Assembly (NCBI GenBank): GCA_005777405.1
Contig: SXMH01000007.1
Span: 1-47,761 of the forward strand
DNA from: Actinomycetota bacterium
GTDB lineage: Bacteria > Actinomycetota > Actinomycetes > Actinomycetales > Microbacteriaceae
DNA length: 47,761 nt
Reading direction: 5' to 3'
Made by a program: the position numbers and the translations under genes. How positions within the stretch are numbered: position 1 is the first letter of the stretch; every line of letters begins with the position of its first letter. Shown here one piece after another: positions 1 through 8,463 of the stretch. Under the pieces are notes generated by a model. That model made no database searches. It saw nothing but the letters and a program-made list of their open reading frames with translations, and was not told the DNA's origin.

Positions 1-1882
1 CCACATCGGTGGCCACGAGCACCTTCACCCGACCGCTCGTGAGCTTCTCGAGGTTGCGAGTGCGGCGTGCCTGGTTGAGGTCACCGTGCAGGCTGACTGC
101 CGGAATGCCGGCGTCGTCGAGCTGGTCGGCGAGCTCTTCGGCGAAGGCGCGAGTGCGGGCGAAGACGAGAGTCTTGCCGTCTCCCGAGGCGAGCTGCTCG
201 ATGATGGCGCGCTTGTCGCGCTGCTCGACCATGAGCACCTTGTGGTCGATCGTCGACGACTGCTGGTCTTCACCGGCGACCTCGTAGACGCTCGGGTTCT
301 GCAAGAACTCGTCGACGAGGTTGGCGACGCCCGAGTCGAGCGTGGCCGAGAAGAGCAGCTTCTGGTTGCCCTGACGCGTGCGGCGGATGATGCGCTGCAC
401 CGGCTCCAAGAAGCCGAGCTCGCACATGTGGTCGGCCTCGTCGAGCACGACGATCTCGATCTGGCTGAGGTCGAGGCGACCCTGCTCGATGAGGTCTTCG
501 ATGCGACCGGGGGTGCCGATGATGATGTCGACACCGCGCTGCAGGGCTCCGACCTGGCGGCCCTGGGGCACACCGCCGTAGATCTGCGTGGTGAAGAGGC
601 CCACACTGCGGGCGATGGGCTGCACGGTGCGGTCGATCTGCAGCGCGAGTTCACGCGTCGGCGCCATGATGAGCGCGCGAGGAGCGCGGCCCATCTGACG
701 CTTCTTGCCTCCACCGTTCTCCATGAGGCGCTCGACGAGCGGGGCTCCGAAAGCGATGGTCTTGCCCGAGCCGGTGCGGCCGCGGCCGAGCACGTCGCGA
801 CCCGCGAGCACGTCGGGAATCGTCGCCGCCTGAATCGGGAACGGGGCGATCGCGCCAAGCTCTTCGAGCGTGCGGGTGATGTTGCCGCCGAGACCGAGGT
901 CGCCGAAGGTCACGCCCTCGACGTCGCGAGCCTGCACGGCGTCAGCAGCGAGGCGCTCGAGCACGACATCGTCGGTCGGGCCGCTCTTCGCATCGCGGCT
1001 CGGGTAGAAGCTCGACTCGGTGCGAGCCGGTCGAGCTGCGCGGTCGTCGCGGTCGAAGCTGCGAGCCGGGCGGTCGTCACGGTTGGTCGAACGGGGAGCA
1101 CGCTCGTCGCGGTCGAAACTGCGGGCCGGACGGCTGTCGCGGTCAAAACTGCGGGCCGGGCGGTCGTCTCGACCGGTCGAACGAGGAGCACGCTCGTCGC
1201 GCTCGAATGACCGGGCCGGGCGCGCGTCGCGGTCCCAGCTGCGGGCCGGGCGGCCCTGGTCGGTCGAGCGCTCCTGCGGGCGCCACTCCGGGCGGTGAGC
1301 CGTGCGACCGGTGCCGGTGCGCTGCTCGGTCGTGCGAGCGGGGCGTCCGCCACGGTCGTTGCGGTCGAACGAGCGAGCGGGGCGCGCGTCGCGGTCGAAG
1401 CTGCGAGCGGGTCGGTCGTCGCGGCTGTTCGAACGAGGAGCGCGGTCGTCACGGTCGTAGGAGCGCGTGGGCCGCGCGTCACGATCGTTCGAGCGCGCGG
1501 GTCGAGCGTCGCGGTCGTTCGAGCGTGCGGGACGAGCATCGCGGTCGTAGCCTCGGCTCTGGCGAGCATCCCGATCATCGTGACCGGCGCGAGGCGCGCG
1601 GTCGTCACGGTCGTTCGAGCGCGCGGGGCGGTCATCGCGCTCGCCGCGGCGGTCGGGAGCGTGGCCGCGGTCGGCGCGGTCGTCTTTGCTCCAGCGCGCC
1701 TTCTTGGCGGGAGCTTCTTGCTCTTCGGGGCGGTAGCCGCGGTGCTTGGGACTGCGGGCTCCGGGGGCTCCGGCGCGGGCCGTCGTGCGGCTGCCCGAAG
1801 GGTTCTCGGTGCGGTCGTTACCGCGGGCGGGCTGACTGGTGGTGCGGGCGCGCGCGGGCGCACCCTGCTTCTTCTGAGGCAT
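1..1882 (-). CDS. DEAD-box ATP-dependent RNA helicase with long N-terminal Arg/Asp-rich repeat tail (C-terminus off the window)
   Basis: The frame opens at ATG 1882 (MPQKKQG...) and runs off the left edge after about 627 codons, ending at VLVATDV just before helicase motif V would finish. The helicase core begins near residue 324 and shows a Q-motif (PFPIQ), Walker A GRTGSGKT with Lys374, PTREL, TPGR, DEAD at 481-484, SAT and the start of the second RecA domain (LVFARTRAFAEELADQL). Known role of the family: ATP-driven remodelling of RNA duplexes or RNPs in ribosome assembly or mRNA decay. The first ~320 residues are a low-complexity tail of repeats of the type SFDRDxRPAR and SNDRDDR. A disordered, basic RNA-binding tail is inferred. 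Such tails are usually C-terminal in well-studied bacterial members, so an N-terminal one of this length is notable. The missing part should hold motifs V-VI. Confidence 0.93.
   Translation of the reverse strand, partial: MPQKKQGAPARARTTSQPARGNDRTENPSGSRTTARAGAPGARSPKHRGYRPEEQEAPAKKARWSKDDRADRGHAPDRRGERDDRPARSNDRDDRAPRAGHDDRDARQSRGYDRDARPARSNDRDARPARSNDRDARPTRSYDRDDRAPRSNSRDDRPARSFDRDARPARSFDRNDRGGRPARTTEQRTGTGRTAHRPEWRPQERSTDQGRPARSWDRDARPARSFERDERAPRSTGRDDRPARSFDRDSRPARSFDRDERAPRSTNRDDRPARSFDRDDRAARPARTESSFYPSRDAKSGPTDDVVLERLAADAVQARDVEGVTFGDLGLGGNITRTLEELGAIAPFPIQAATIPDVLAGRDVLGRGRTGSGKTIAFGAPLVERLMENGGGKKRQMGRAPRALIMAPTRELALQIDRTVQPIARSVGLFTTQIYGGVPQGRQVGALQRGVDIIIGTPGRIEDLIEQGRLDLSQIEIVVLDEADHMCELGFLEPVQRIIRRTRQGNQKLLFSATLDSGVANLVDEFLQNPSVYEVAGEDQQSSTIDHKVLMVEQRDKRAIIEQLASGDGKTLVFARTRAFAEELADQLDDAGIPAVSLHGDLNQARRTRNLEKLTSGRVKVLVATDV
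1010..1640 (-). repeat. Degenerate in-frame repeats encoding the Arg/Asp-rich helicase tail
   Basis: On the + strand, variants of GCGGTCGAA / GCGGTCGTT and GGGCGGGCCG-type blocks recur many times, spaced by about 30-36 bases. In the helicase reading frame they encode units like DRDARPARSFDR and DDRAPRSTGR. Unit length varies and copies are imperfect, so this is coding low-complexity sequence that probably expands and contracts, not a CRISPR array. Confidence 0.8.
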
Positions 1883-2109
1883 GGTTCTTTCTGGGTTTCG
1901 CACAAGAGGCGTTGCCGGCGCACGCAGCGCCATGATCCCAGGCTGTCGTCGACTGGGGGCCGTCACATCTCGATGGTGAGCTCGTACCGTCGAACGACGG
2001 CGAGCACCGGCCTGGAGGCGCACACAAGAGCACACGGAAAACCGCTTCGCCTCGAGCCGACCCTTCAGTGTAGCCGACGGGCCCTCCACGCCCCAGTATT
2101 CTCTGGCTT

Positions 2110-2577
2110 GTGATCACGATCGCCGTCGAGAGTCCGCGCCAGCCCGAGGTCGAAGCCCTGCTGCACGCGGGCGAGGCCTATGCCCGCAGCCTCTACCCCG
2201 CCGACAGTTGCTACATGCTCAACCTCGACGAGCTCGAGGCGCCCGGCGTGCATGTGCTCGTCGCGCGAGACGGCGACCAGAGCGCGCTCGGCATGGCGGC
2301 GCTCGTCAATCGCGGCGACGAATCTGCTGAGCTGAAGAGACTCTACGTCGACGAGGCGGGTCGCGGTCGCGGCATTGCGACGACGATCATGGATGCTCTC
2401 GAGCAGCTCGCGCGCGAGCAGGGCATCCGCGTGGTGCAGCTCGAGACCGGCCCGAAGCAACTGGCCGCGATCGCCCTCTACGAGGGGCGCGGATACTCGC
2501 ACATCGAGAACTTCGGGCCCTACGTGGGCGACGACTTCAGCGTGTGCATGGAGAAGGCGCTCGCGCCGAACGACTAA
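2110..2577 (+). CDS. GNAT family N-acetyltransferase
   Basis: This is a 155-residue single-domain protein of typical GNAT length with a GTG start. Acetyl-CoA-binding motif A is clear: a beta strand (AELKRLYVDEAGRG) followed by GRGIATTIMDALEQLA at about residues 86-101, then a motif B-like strand and helix (VVQLETGPKQLAAIALYEGRGY) and the C-terminal FGPYV. The family transfers an acetyl group from acetyl-CoA to an amine; the substrate cannot be told from sequence. It stands alone, divergent from the helicase and convergent with the ion channel, whose stop codon overlaps this one. It is cytosolic, with no signal peptide. Confidence 0.9.
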   Translation: MITIAVESPRQPEVEALLHAGEAYARSLYPADSCYMLNLDELEAPGVHVLVARDGDQSALGMAALVNRGDESAELKRLYVDEAGRGRGIATTIMDALEQLAREQGIRVVQLETGPKQLAAIALYEGRGYSHIENFGPYVGDDFSVCMEKALAPND

Positions 2578-3566
2578 GCGCCCGAGCGCAGCCGCTCGAG
2601 CTCGTCGCGAATGCGGCGCAGGTGATCGGGGTGTGCTGCGCCGCTGCGCTCGAGGTCGGCAACCTCGGTGAGCAGGGCATCCACGTCGCCGTTGCCGTCG
2701 GTCGATGAGGCCGCACCCGGCAGCCGAATTGTGCCCGTCGCTGTCGGCAGTCCTTCTTTCGCGCGCTCGGCCGTGACCTCTTCGCGGGCTTGGTCCATCG
2801 CGGTGAGCACGATGCCGATGAGCACGTTGAGCACCGTGAAGACGATGAAGAACATGTAGCTCAAGAAGTAGAGCAGCGCCCACGGCGTGACGTCGAGCCC
2901 GCCGAGGAACGAGTCGGGAAAGTTCTCGAGCGTCAGCATGACCGTGAGCGTGATCATCGCCGCACCGAGGGTGCCCCACTGCTCGGGGTTCTGCGCCCCG
3001 AAGAGGTACACGCCCGCCATGGCGTAGATGAACATGAGGAAGCCGATGAGCACGGCCAGGTTGGCGAGCGGCGCGGTCGACTTGATCATCGACAGCATGA
3101 GAATGCGCGCCTCGGGCAAGAAGCGGAAGATGCGCAGGATGCGCAGCAGTCGCACGAGTCGGAAGATGACCGTGGCGCCGTTCAGGAACGGGATGGCGAC
3201 CACGATGGCGAAGTCGAAGATGTTCCAGCCGTTGCGGAAGAACATCCACGGCTTGCGGCCGTACGACACGATGCGCAGCAGCACTTCGATTGTGTAGAAG
3301 ATGATCGCCGCGCCGTCGATGAACGTGGCGACGGCGAAGACGCCCGGCGCGAGGTCGGGGTAGGTGAGCACCGCGAGGGCGGCGGCGTTCGCGATGATGA
3401 CGGCGATCGTCAAGAACTCGAAGGCGTTGCCGTACATGATGCGGGCGAGCCACTGGATGCGGTACGGCGCCAGCTGCACCGTCGTGTTCGAGAACACGCC
3501 GGGGGAGACGATGCTCGAGTCGTCGGGAGCGGCGGAAGCTGCGGGGGCGGAGTCGGGCGCGGCCAT
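2574..3566 (-). CDS. Voltage-gated cation channel of the bacterial NaChBac-like family
   Basis: This 330-residue protein has six membrane segments: S1 about 48-68, S2 75-100, S3 114-130, S4 131-150, S5 165-190 and S6 229-257. S4 carries five arginines at every third position (136, 139, 142, 145, 148), the hallmark of a voltage sensor. The pore loop between S5 and S6 contains TLENFPD at 212-218 in place of the TLESWAS filter of NaChBac, so the Glu is kept but the following Ser-Trp is replaced and an Asp is added. A short charged C-terminal helix (290-329) resembles the tetramerising bundle of BacNav channels. One subunit per gene and assembly as a homotetramer are known for the family. Its stop overlaps the convergent GNAT gene. 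Ion selectivity (Na+ or Ca2+) is open. Confidence 0.9.
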   Translation of the reverse strand: MAAPDSAPAASAAPDDSSIVSPGVFSNTTVQLAPYRIQWLARIMYGNAFEFLTIAVIIANAAALAVLTYPDLAPGVFAVATFIDGAAIIFYTIEVLLRIVSYGRKPWMFFRNGWNIFDFAIVVAIPFLNGATVIFRLVRLLRILRIFRFLPEARILMLSMIKSTAPLANLAVLIGFLMFIYAMAGVYLFGAQNPEQWGTLGAAMITLTVMLTLENFPDSFLGGLDVTPWALLYFLSYMFFIVFTVLNVLIGIVLTAMDQAREEVTAERAKEGLPTATGTIRLPGAASSTDGNGDVDALLTEVADLERSGAAHPDHLRRIRDELERLRSGA

Positions 3567-3631
3567 AGCGAATCGCTTTCGGTCAGGGGGTGAGCCGAGC
3601 CTACTGCGCGCGCGGCACCCCCGTCATCGAG

Positions 3632-6600
3632 CTAGGCCGCGGCGCCCTCCGCGGCTTCAGCCTTCGCCGCGCGGCGCTCGGCCCGGCGCTCTTTGGCGCC
3701 TTCGACGAGGTAGTACAGCGCCGGCAGCACGATGAGCGTGAGGATCGTCGACGACAGCAGTCCGCCGATGACGACGATCGCGAGCGGCTGCGAGATGAAC
3801 CCGCCGCTGCCCGTGATGCCGATACCGAGCGGCAGCAGCGCGAAGATCGTCGCGGCCGCGGTCATGAGAATCGGCCGCAGGCGTCGAGACGAGCCCTCGA
3901 CGACGGCGTCGTGCGCCCGCATCCCTCGTTCTCGGTACTGGTTGACGAGGTCGATGAGCATGATGGCGTTCGTCACGACGATGCCGATGAGCATGAGCAC
4001 ACCGATGAGCGAGGGCACACCGAGCGGAATGTCGGCGATGAGCTGCAGGGCGATGGCGCCGGTCGCGGCGAAGGGGATCGACACGAGCAGCAGCAACGGC
4101 TGACGCAGGCTCTTGAAGGTCGCGACCATGATGACGTAGACGATGAGGATCGCCGCGAGCAGCGCGAGGCCGAGCTGGCTGAAGGCGTCAGCCTGCTGCG
4201 CGGTCACGCCGCCGAGGCTCGCCTCAGCACCGGTCGGCAGGGTGGCCTCGTCGACCGCGGTCTGCACGGCAGTCGAGGCGGCGCCGATGTCGGCGATCGC
4301 GGGAGTGACCGTGATGGTCGCGCTGCGCACTCCACGAATGGTCGTGATGCTCGCGGGTCCCTCGACCTGCGAGATGGTGGCGAGCTCTTCGAGGTCTTGC
4401 GGGCCCTGCGCGGTGGGGATGCTGAACTCGCGCAATTCGTCGACCGTGGTGGGAGCATCCACATCGCGGATGAAGATCGACAGCGTGGTCTCGTCGATGA
4501 CGACGCTGCCCACCGAGGCCGGGAACATCGCGGCCGTGACGATGCCACCGACGGCGACCTCGCTCAGGCCGAGCTCAGCGGCGCGCTCGCGGTCGACCTC
4601 GATCGCGAGGTAGGGCTGCGTGTCGGCAAGGTTGCTCGTCGCTTCGGCGGTCTCGTCGAGAGCGCGCACCTCGTCGAGGATGCTCTGCGCAGCGGTCTCG
4701 AGATCGTCAGTCGATTGCGCCGTGATGTCGATCTCGATGTCGCTGCCGCCGAAGCCGCCGCCCTGGCTGGCCTGCACGCTCAGCTCGCCGACGCCCTCGA
4801 GGTCGGCGATCGCGTCGCGCACCGACTGCTGCAGTTCGACCTGGTCGAACGATTCGTCGGTCGTGAGCGAGAAGGTGATGTCGCCGCCGCCGAAGATGCC
4901 GGCGAGGGTGCCCGTGCCGGAGCCGATCGAGGCCTGCACGGTCTCGATGCCGTCGACGCCGAGCAGTTCGTCTTCGACGACGGTCGCGGCCTCGTCGAGC
5001 GCTTCGAGGCTCGAACCGTTCTCGAGCGTCTGCGTGACGGTGAGCGTGTTCTGGCCGGAGTCGCCGATGAAGTTGGTCTTGAGGCCGGTGGCGAGAAAAC
5101 CGGTGCCGCCGAGCACGAGCAGGGCGAGCAGGAGGGTCGCGACGGGGCGACGGAGGGTCCAGCGGATGACCGGCAGGTAGCCGCGCTGCAGCAGCGTGGG
5201 CCGCGCCGATTCTTCTTCGAGCGTCATGGGCCCGCTCGTGAGCGCACCCTCGACGGGCTCGGCGCCCGCGGCGTGCTTGTGCGGCTTGGGCGCGCGCAAG
5301 AACCAGTACGACAGCACGGGCACGATCGTGAGCGACACGAAGAGCGAGGCACCGAGGGCGATGGCCGTGGTGAGAGCAAAGGGTCGGAAGAGCTCGCCCG
5401 TGATGTCGCCCACGAGGGCGATGGGCAAGAAGACGGCAATGGTCGTGGCGGTGGCAGCGGTGATCGCGCCCGCGACCTCTTTCACGCCGATGAGAATCGC
5501 CTGCGTCTTCTCTTCACCGAGCGCGAGGTGCCGCTTGATGTTCTCGACGACGACGATCGAGTCGTCGACGACACGGCCAACCGCAATCGTGATGGCGCCG
5601 AGGGTGAGGATGTTGAGCGTGTAGCCCGAGACCTGCATGCCGATGAAGGTCAGCAGCACCGAGGTCGGAATGGAGATCGCCGTGACGATCGTCGATCGCA
5701 CCGAGAGCAAGAAGATGAGAATGACGATGACCGCGAAGGCGAGGCCGAGCAGGCCCTCGGTCGCGAGCGACTCGATCGACTTCTCGATGAACGGTGCCTG
5801 GTCGAAGACCACGGTGAACTCAGTGCCTTCGCCGATCGCTTCGGCGATGGCGGGCAGGGCCGCCTGCACGGCACGCGACACCTCGACGGTGTTGCCCGCG
5901 GGGGTCTTGGTGATCGCGAGGGTCAGGGCGGGCTCGCCGTTGACGCGCGAGTAGCTCGTGACGGGGTCGCTCTCGACCACGACCTCGGCGACATCGCCGA
6001 TGCTCGTGCCCTCTTGGTTGGCGTCGAGCAGCGGCAGGGCGGCGAGAGTCTCGGCGTCGTCGATGCGCACACCCGAGACCACCGGGAGCTCGAAACCGTC
6101 TTCGGTGATCGTGCCGGCGGGCAGCAGCACTCCGTACTCGTCGAGCGCGTCGGTGATGTCGGCGTTCGAGAGTCCGCGCTCGAACAGTTCGTCTTTGTCG
6201 GGCGTGATGGTGACGCGATCGCCCACGGCACCTTGCACCGAGACTTCACGCACGCCGTCGACGTCGTTGAGCTCGGTGACGGCCTGCGACTCGAGAGCGG
6301 CATCCAGCGCGCCGGAATCGAGGTCGCTCGTGACGGCGATCTGCACGATCGGGAAGTCGTCGATCGATCCGGTGAGCACTTGCGGCTCGACGTCGTCGGG
6401 CAGGTCGAGGCGGTTGATCGCGAGCTGCACGCGCTGCTCGGTGCGCACGAGGTCGGTGCCGAAGGTGAAGCTCGCCGAGACGATCGAGAAGCCGGTGCTC
6501 GAGGTGGCGTTGGAGGCATCGAGGCCTGGGATGCCCTGCACCGCGGTCTCGATGGGTGTCGAGATGTCTTGCTCGACGATCTCGGGTGCCGCACCCGGGT

Positions 6601-6754
6601 ACTGCGTGATGACGATGACCTGCGGGAAGGCGACCGAGGGGATGAGCTCTTGCTTGAGCGTCGTGAGCGCGATGCCTCCGAAGAGGCCCACCACGATCGT
6701 GACGAGCGCGATGAGTGCGCGGTTGCGCAAGCTGAACACCGAAAGAAGGTGCAC
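3632..6754 (-). CDS. RND-family (HAE1/SwrC-like) efflux permease
   Basis: This inner-membrane transporter of about 1040 residues has the duplicated RND layout: TM1, a large extracytoplasmic loop, TM2-6, TM7, a second loop, TM8-12. The proton-relay region GRVVDDSIVVVENIK in TM4 carries paired Asp397-Asp398. The family is driven by proton motive force and exports drugs, lipopeptides or other amphiphiles. In Gram-positive bacteria it works without an outer-membrane channel, as in Bacillus SwrC. GTG 6754 was chosen because GGAG lies 5 bases upstream and the protein then begins VHLLSVFSLRNRAL; GTG 6784 gives 10 more residues but has no ribosome-binding site. No membrane-fusion partner gene is adjacent. 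A palindrome at 6895-6904 may be its operator. Confidence 0.9.
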   Translation of the reverse strand: MHLLSVFSLRNRALIALVTIVVGLFGGIALTTLKQELIPSVAFPQVIVITQYPGAAPEIVEQDISTPIETAVQGIPGLDASNATSSTGFSIVSASFTFGTDLVRTEQRVQLAINRLDLPDDVEPQVLTGSIDDFPIVQIAVTSDLDSGALDAALESQAVTELNDVDGVREVSVQGAVGDRVTITPDKDELFERGLSNADITDALDEYGVLLPAGTITEDGFELPVVSGVRIDDAETLAALPLLDANQEGTSIGDVAEVVVESDPVTSYSRVNGEPALTLAITKTPAGNTVEVSRAVQAALPAIAEAIGEGTEFTVVFDQAPFIEKSIESLATEGLLGLAFAVIVILIFLLSVRSTIVTAISIPTSVLLTFIGMQVSGYTLNILTLGAITIAVGRVVDDSIVVVENIKRHLALGEEKTQAILIGVKEVAGAITAATATTIAVFLPIALVGDITGELFRPFALTTAIALGASLFVSLTIVPVLSYWFLRAPKPHKHAAGAEPVEGALTSGPMTLEEESARPTLLQRGYLPVIRWTLRRPVATLLLALLVLGGTGFLATGLKTNFIGDSGQNTLTVTQTLENGSSLEALDEAATVVEDELLGVDGIETVQASIGSGTGTLAGIFGGGDITFSLTTDESFDQVELQQSVRDAIADLEGVGELSVQASQGGGFGGSDIEIDITAQSTDDLETAAQSILDEVRALDETAEATSNLADTQPYLAIEVDRERAAELGLSEVAVGGIVTAAMFPASVGSVVIDETTLSIFIRDVDAPTTVDELREFSIPTAQGPQDLEELATISQVEGPASITTIRGVRSATITVTPAIADIGAASTAVQTAVDEATLPTGAEASLGGVTAQQADAFSQLGLALLAAILIVYVIMVATFKSLRQPLLLLVSIPFAATGAIALQLIADIPLGVPSLIGVLMLIGIVVTNAIMLIDLVNQYRERGMRAHDAVVEGSSRRLRPILMTAAATIFALLPLGIGITGSGGFISQPLAIVVIGGLLSSTILTLIVLPALYYLVEGAKERRAERRAAKAEAAEGAAA

Positions 6755-6894
6755 GGGAACTCCGGACTGTGGGGTAGAGGGCACGTGGTGCGGCGAAGGC
6801 CGCGGGCGCAGTAATGGGGCTGTGGTGCGCGCTCAGGATTCCAGCGCCCGCTGAGTATTCACACAGCGAGCCCTGAGGGCGCACCCCGAATCTT

Positions 6895-6904
6895 ACCGAT
6901 CGGT
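6895..6904. promoter_or_regulatory. Palindrome ACCGATCGGT upstream of the RND permease
   Basis: This perfect 10-bp palindrome lies in the 178-base gap between the MocR gene stop and the RND permease start, about 140 bases upstream of the latter. It has the form of operators used by TetR-family repressors of efflux pumps. No TetR gene is adjacent, so the regulator is unknown and the role is inferred. Confidence 0.4.
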
Positions 6905-6932
6905 CAGAACCCGTCGGTGTGCCGCCGAGCGC

Positions 6933-8402
6933 CTAGACCACGGCGGCGAGCGCCTCGGCTTCGGCTTCGGGCGTCGCGGCCGCCAGAGGTGTGCGCCGCG
7001 CGACGCGCGCCCAGGCCCTCTCGAGCAGGTCGAGCGAGGGCAGCGTGATCTCGGGCCCGCGACTGAAGGGCAGACGCAGATAGCGCTCGAAGGCTCCATC
7101 GAGCCCGAACCGCGGGCCCGCCCCGATGAGCAGCCCTTCGGCGCGTGCTGCGAGCGCGAGTTGCGAACTGACGGGTTCGCCGATGCCGACCCACAGCGAG
7201 AGGCCGCCGTCGACGTGGGGCACGTGCCACTCGGGAAAGCGTCGCTGCAGTTCGCCGGTGAGGAGTGCGTGGCCAGTGCGCAATTGCTCGCGGCGAGCAT
7301 CCAGCACCCGGTCGTAGTGACTCAGCAGCCGCAGCAGCATGAGTTGTTCGAGCACGGGGCTGCCGAGGTCGCCCGAGAGTCGCGTGCGCGCGAGGTGCGT
7401 GATGGTGTCGCGGTCGGCGCGTACCCAACCGAGTCGCACTCCACCCCAGATGCTCTTGCCGACCGAGCCGATCGTCACGACGCGCGCACCGAACTGCTCC
7501 GCATCGACGGCAACCGGCGGCAAGTGCTCGGCCGTCGGCCCGAAGCCGAGCTCTGACATGGTCTCGTCTATCATGAGGGTCGTGCCGTGGGCGGCCGCCA
7601 GCTGCAGTAGGCGGCGGCGCTGCTCGACCGGCATGGTGCGCCCGGTGGGGTTGTGAAAGTCGGGCATGAGGTAGGCGAGCGCCGGTGAGGTGCGCGGGAT
7701 GACCTGCTCGAGCACGTCGGAATCCCACCCGCTCTCGGTCGTCACCGGCACACTCACGAGCCGGGCTCCCGCCGCCTGCAAGGCCTCGAGCGCGTGCGGA
7801 TAGCTCGGGGCTTCGACCAAGGCGCGGTCGCCGCGATGCAGCAGGGTGCGCGCGACGAGAGCGATGGCGTGCTGCGCGCCGAGCGTGATGATGATCTGGT
7901 CGACGTCGGTGGGCAGCCCGCGCGCCGTGTAGCGATCGGCGAGCGCCTGCCGCACATCGGGCAGGCCGTAGGCGTCGAAGCCGCTCTCGTGCAGGTAGGC
8001 CGGCAGCAGTTCAGCCGCTTCTCGCGCCGCCTCAGTGACGAGAGGAATGGCCGGCAGCGTGGCTTTCGAGAGGTCGAGCACGCCCGGGCCGGGTTGGTCG
8101 CCGATCGACGGAGTCTCACCGAAGGCGTTCTCGGGCAGTCGCGCAACGCTGCCCGAGCCGCGCACGCTGTGCAGGTAGCCGAGCTCGCGCAGTCGCGCAT
8201 AGGCATTGGCGACGGTGGTGCGGCTGAGCGACTCGTGCTCGGCGAGCAGTCGCTCCGCAGGCAGGCGCGTGCCGAGGGCAATGCGGCCGTCGAGCACGAG
8301 CAGTCGCACGCGGTCAGCGAGCGCTTCGTAGAGCGGTGCGTTGTCGCGCGGTCGCCAGTCACCCAACTGCAAGGCCAATGACCGGGCTGAAAGGGAGGGC
8401 AT
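6933..8402 (-). CDS. MocR-family transcriptional regulator (GntR DNA-binding domain fused to a PLP aminotransferase-like domain), YczR-like
   Basis: The 489-residue protein has a GntR-type winged helix at about 15-85 (LYEALADRVRLLVLDGRIALGTRLPAERLLAE...SRTTVANAYARL) and a fold-type I aminotransferase domain from about 120 to the end. The PLP-binding lysine is Lys316 in SVGKSIWGG, preceded by DFHNPTGR and MIDETMSELG. Known members sense PLP or amino-acid adducts and act as transcription factors, not as transaminases. It is divergent from a YczE-type membrane protein over only 61 bases, the recurrent arrangement of the YczR subgroup. An inverted repeat in that gap is the likely binding site. 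Confidence 0.92.
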   Translation of the reverse strand: MPSLSARSLALQLGDWRPRDNAPLYEALADRVRLLVLDGRIALGTRLPAERLLAEHESLSRTTVANAYARLRELGYLHSVRGSGSVARLPENAFGETPSIGDQPGPGVLDLSKATLPAIPLVTEAAREAAELLPAYLHESGFDAYGLPDVRQALADRYTARGLPTDVDQIIITLGAQHAIALVARTLLHRGDRALVEAPSYPHALEALQAAGARLVSVPVTTESGWDSDVLEQVIPRTSPALAYLMPDFHNPTGRTMPVEQRRRLLQLAAAHGTTLMIDETMSELGFGPTAEHLPPVAVDAEQFGARVVTIGSVGKSIWGGVRLGWVRADRDTITHLARTRLSGDLGSPVLEQLMLLRLLSHYDRVLDARREQLRTGHALLTGELQRRFPEWHVPHVDGGLSLWVGIGEPVSSQLALAARAEGLLIGAGPRFGLDGAFERYLRLPFSRGPEITLPSLDLLERAWARVARRTPLAAATPEAEAEALAAVV

Positions 8403-8421
8403 GCGGCCACATTACCCCGAT

Positions 8422-8442
8422 TGGACTCTATGAAACAGTCCA
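8422..8442. promoter_or_regulatory. Inverted repeat TGGACT-N9-AGTCCA between mocR-type gene and yczE-type gene
   Basis: The 61-base divergent promoter region holds perfect 6-bp inverted arms TGGACT (8422-8427) and AGTCCA (8437-8442). Its position between the regulator and its probable target makes it the best candidate operator for the MocR protein, serving both promoters. Binding is inferred from placement and symmetry. Confidence 0.55.
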
Positions 8443-8463
8443 CTTCGCGAGCACACTGGCTTC

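Noticed and set aside
1010-1640. Regularly spaced repeats considered as a CRISPR array
   Set aside because: Repeats are degenerate, spacers are not unique and the whole region is in frame with the helicase.
1818-2117. 99-codon leftward frame in the helicase-GNAT gap
   Set aside because: It overlaps the helicase start in another frame, has no family resemblance and no ribosome-binding site; the gap more likely holds two promoters.
3590-6814. 1074-codon open frame on the + strand opposite the RND permease
   Set aside because: It is an antisense shadow of a high-GC gene: rich in Arg, Asp, Glu and Gly with no domain pattern, while the opposite strand encodes a clear RND transporter.
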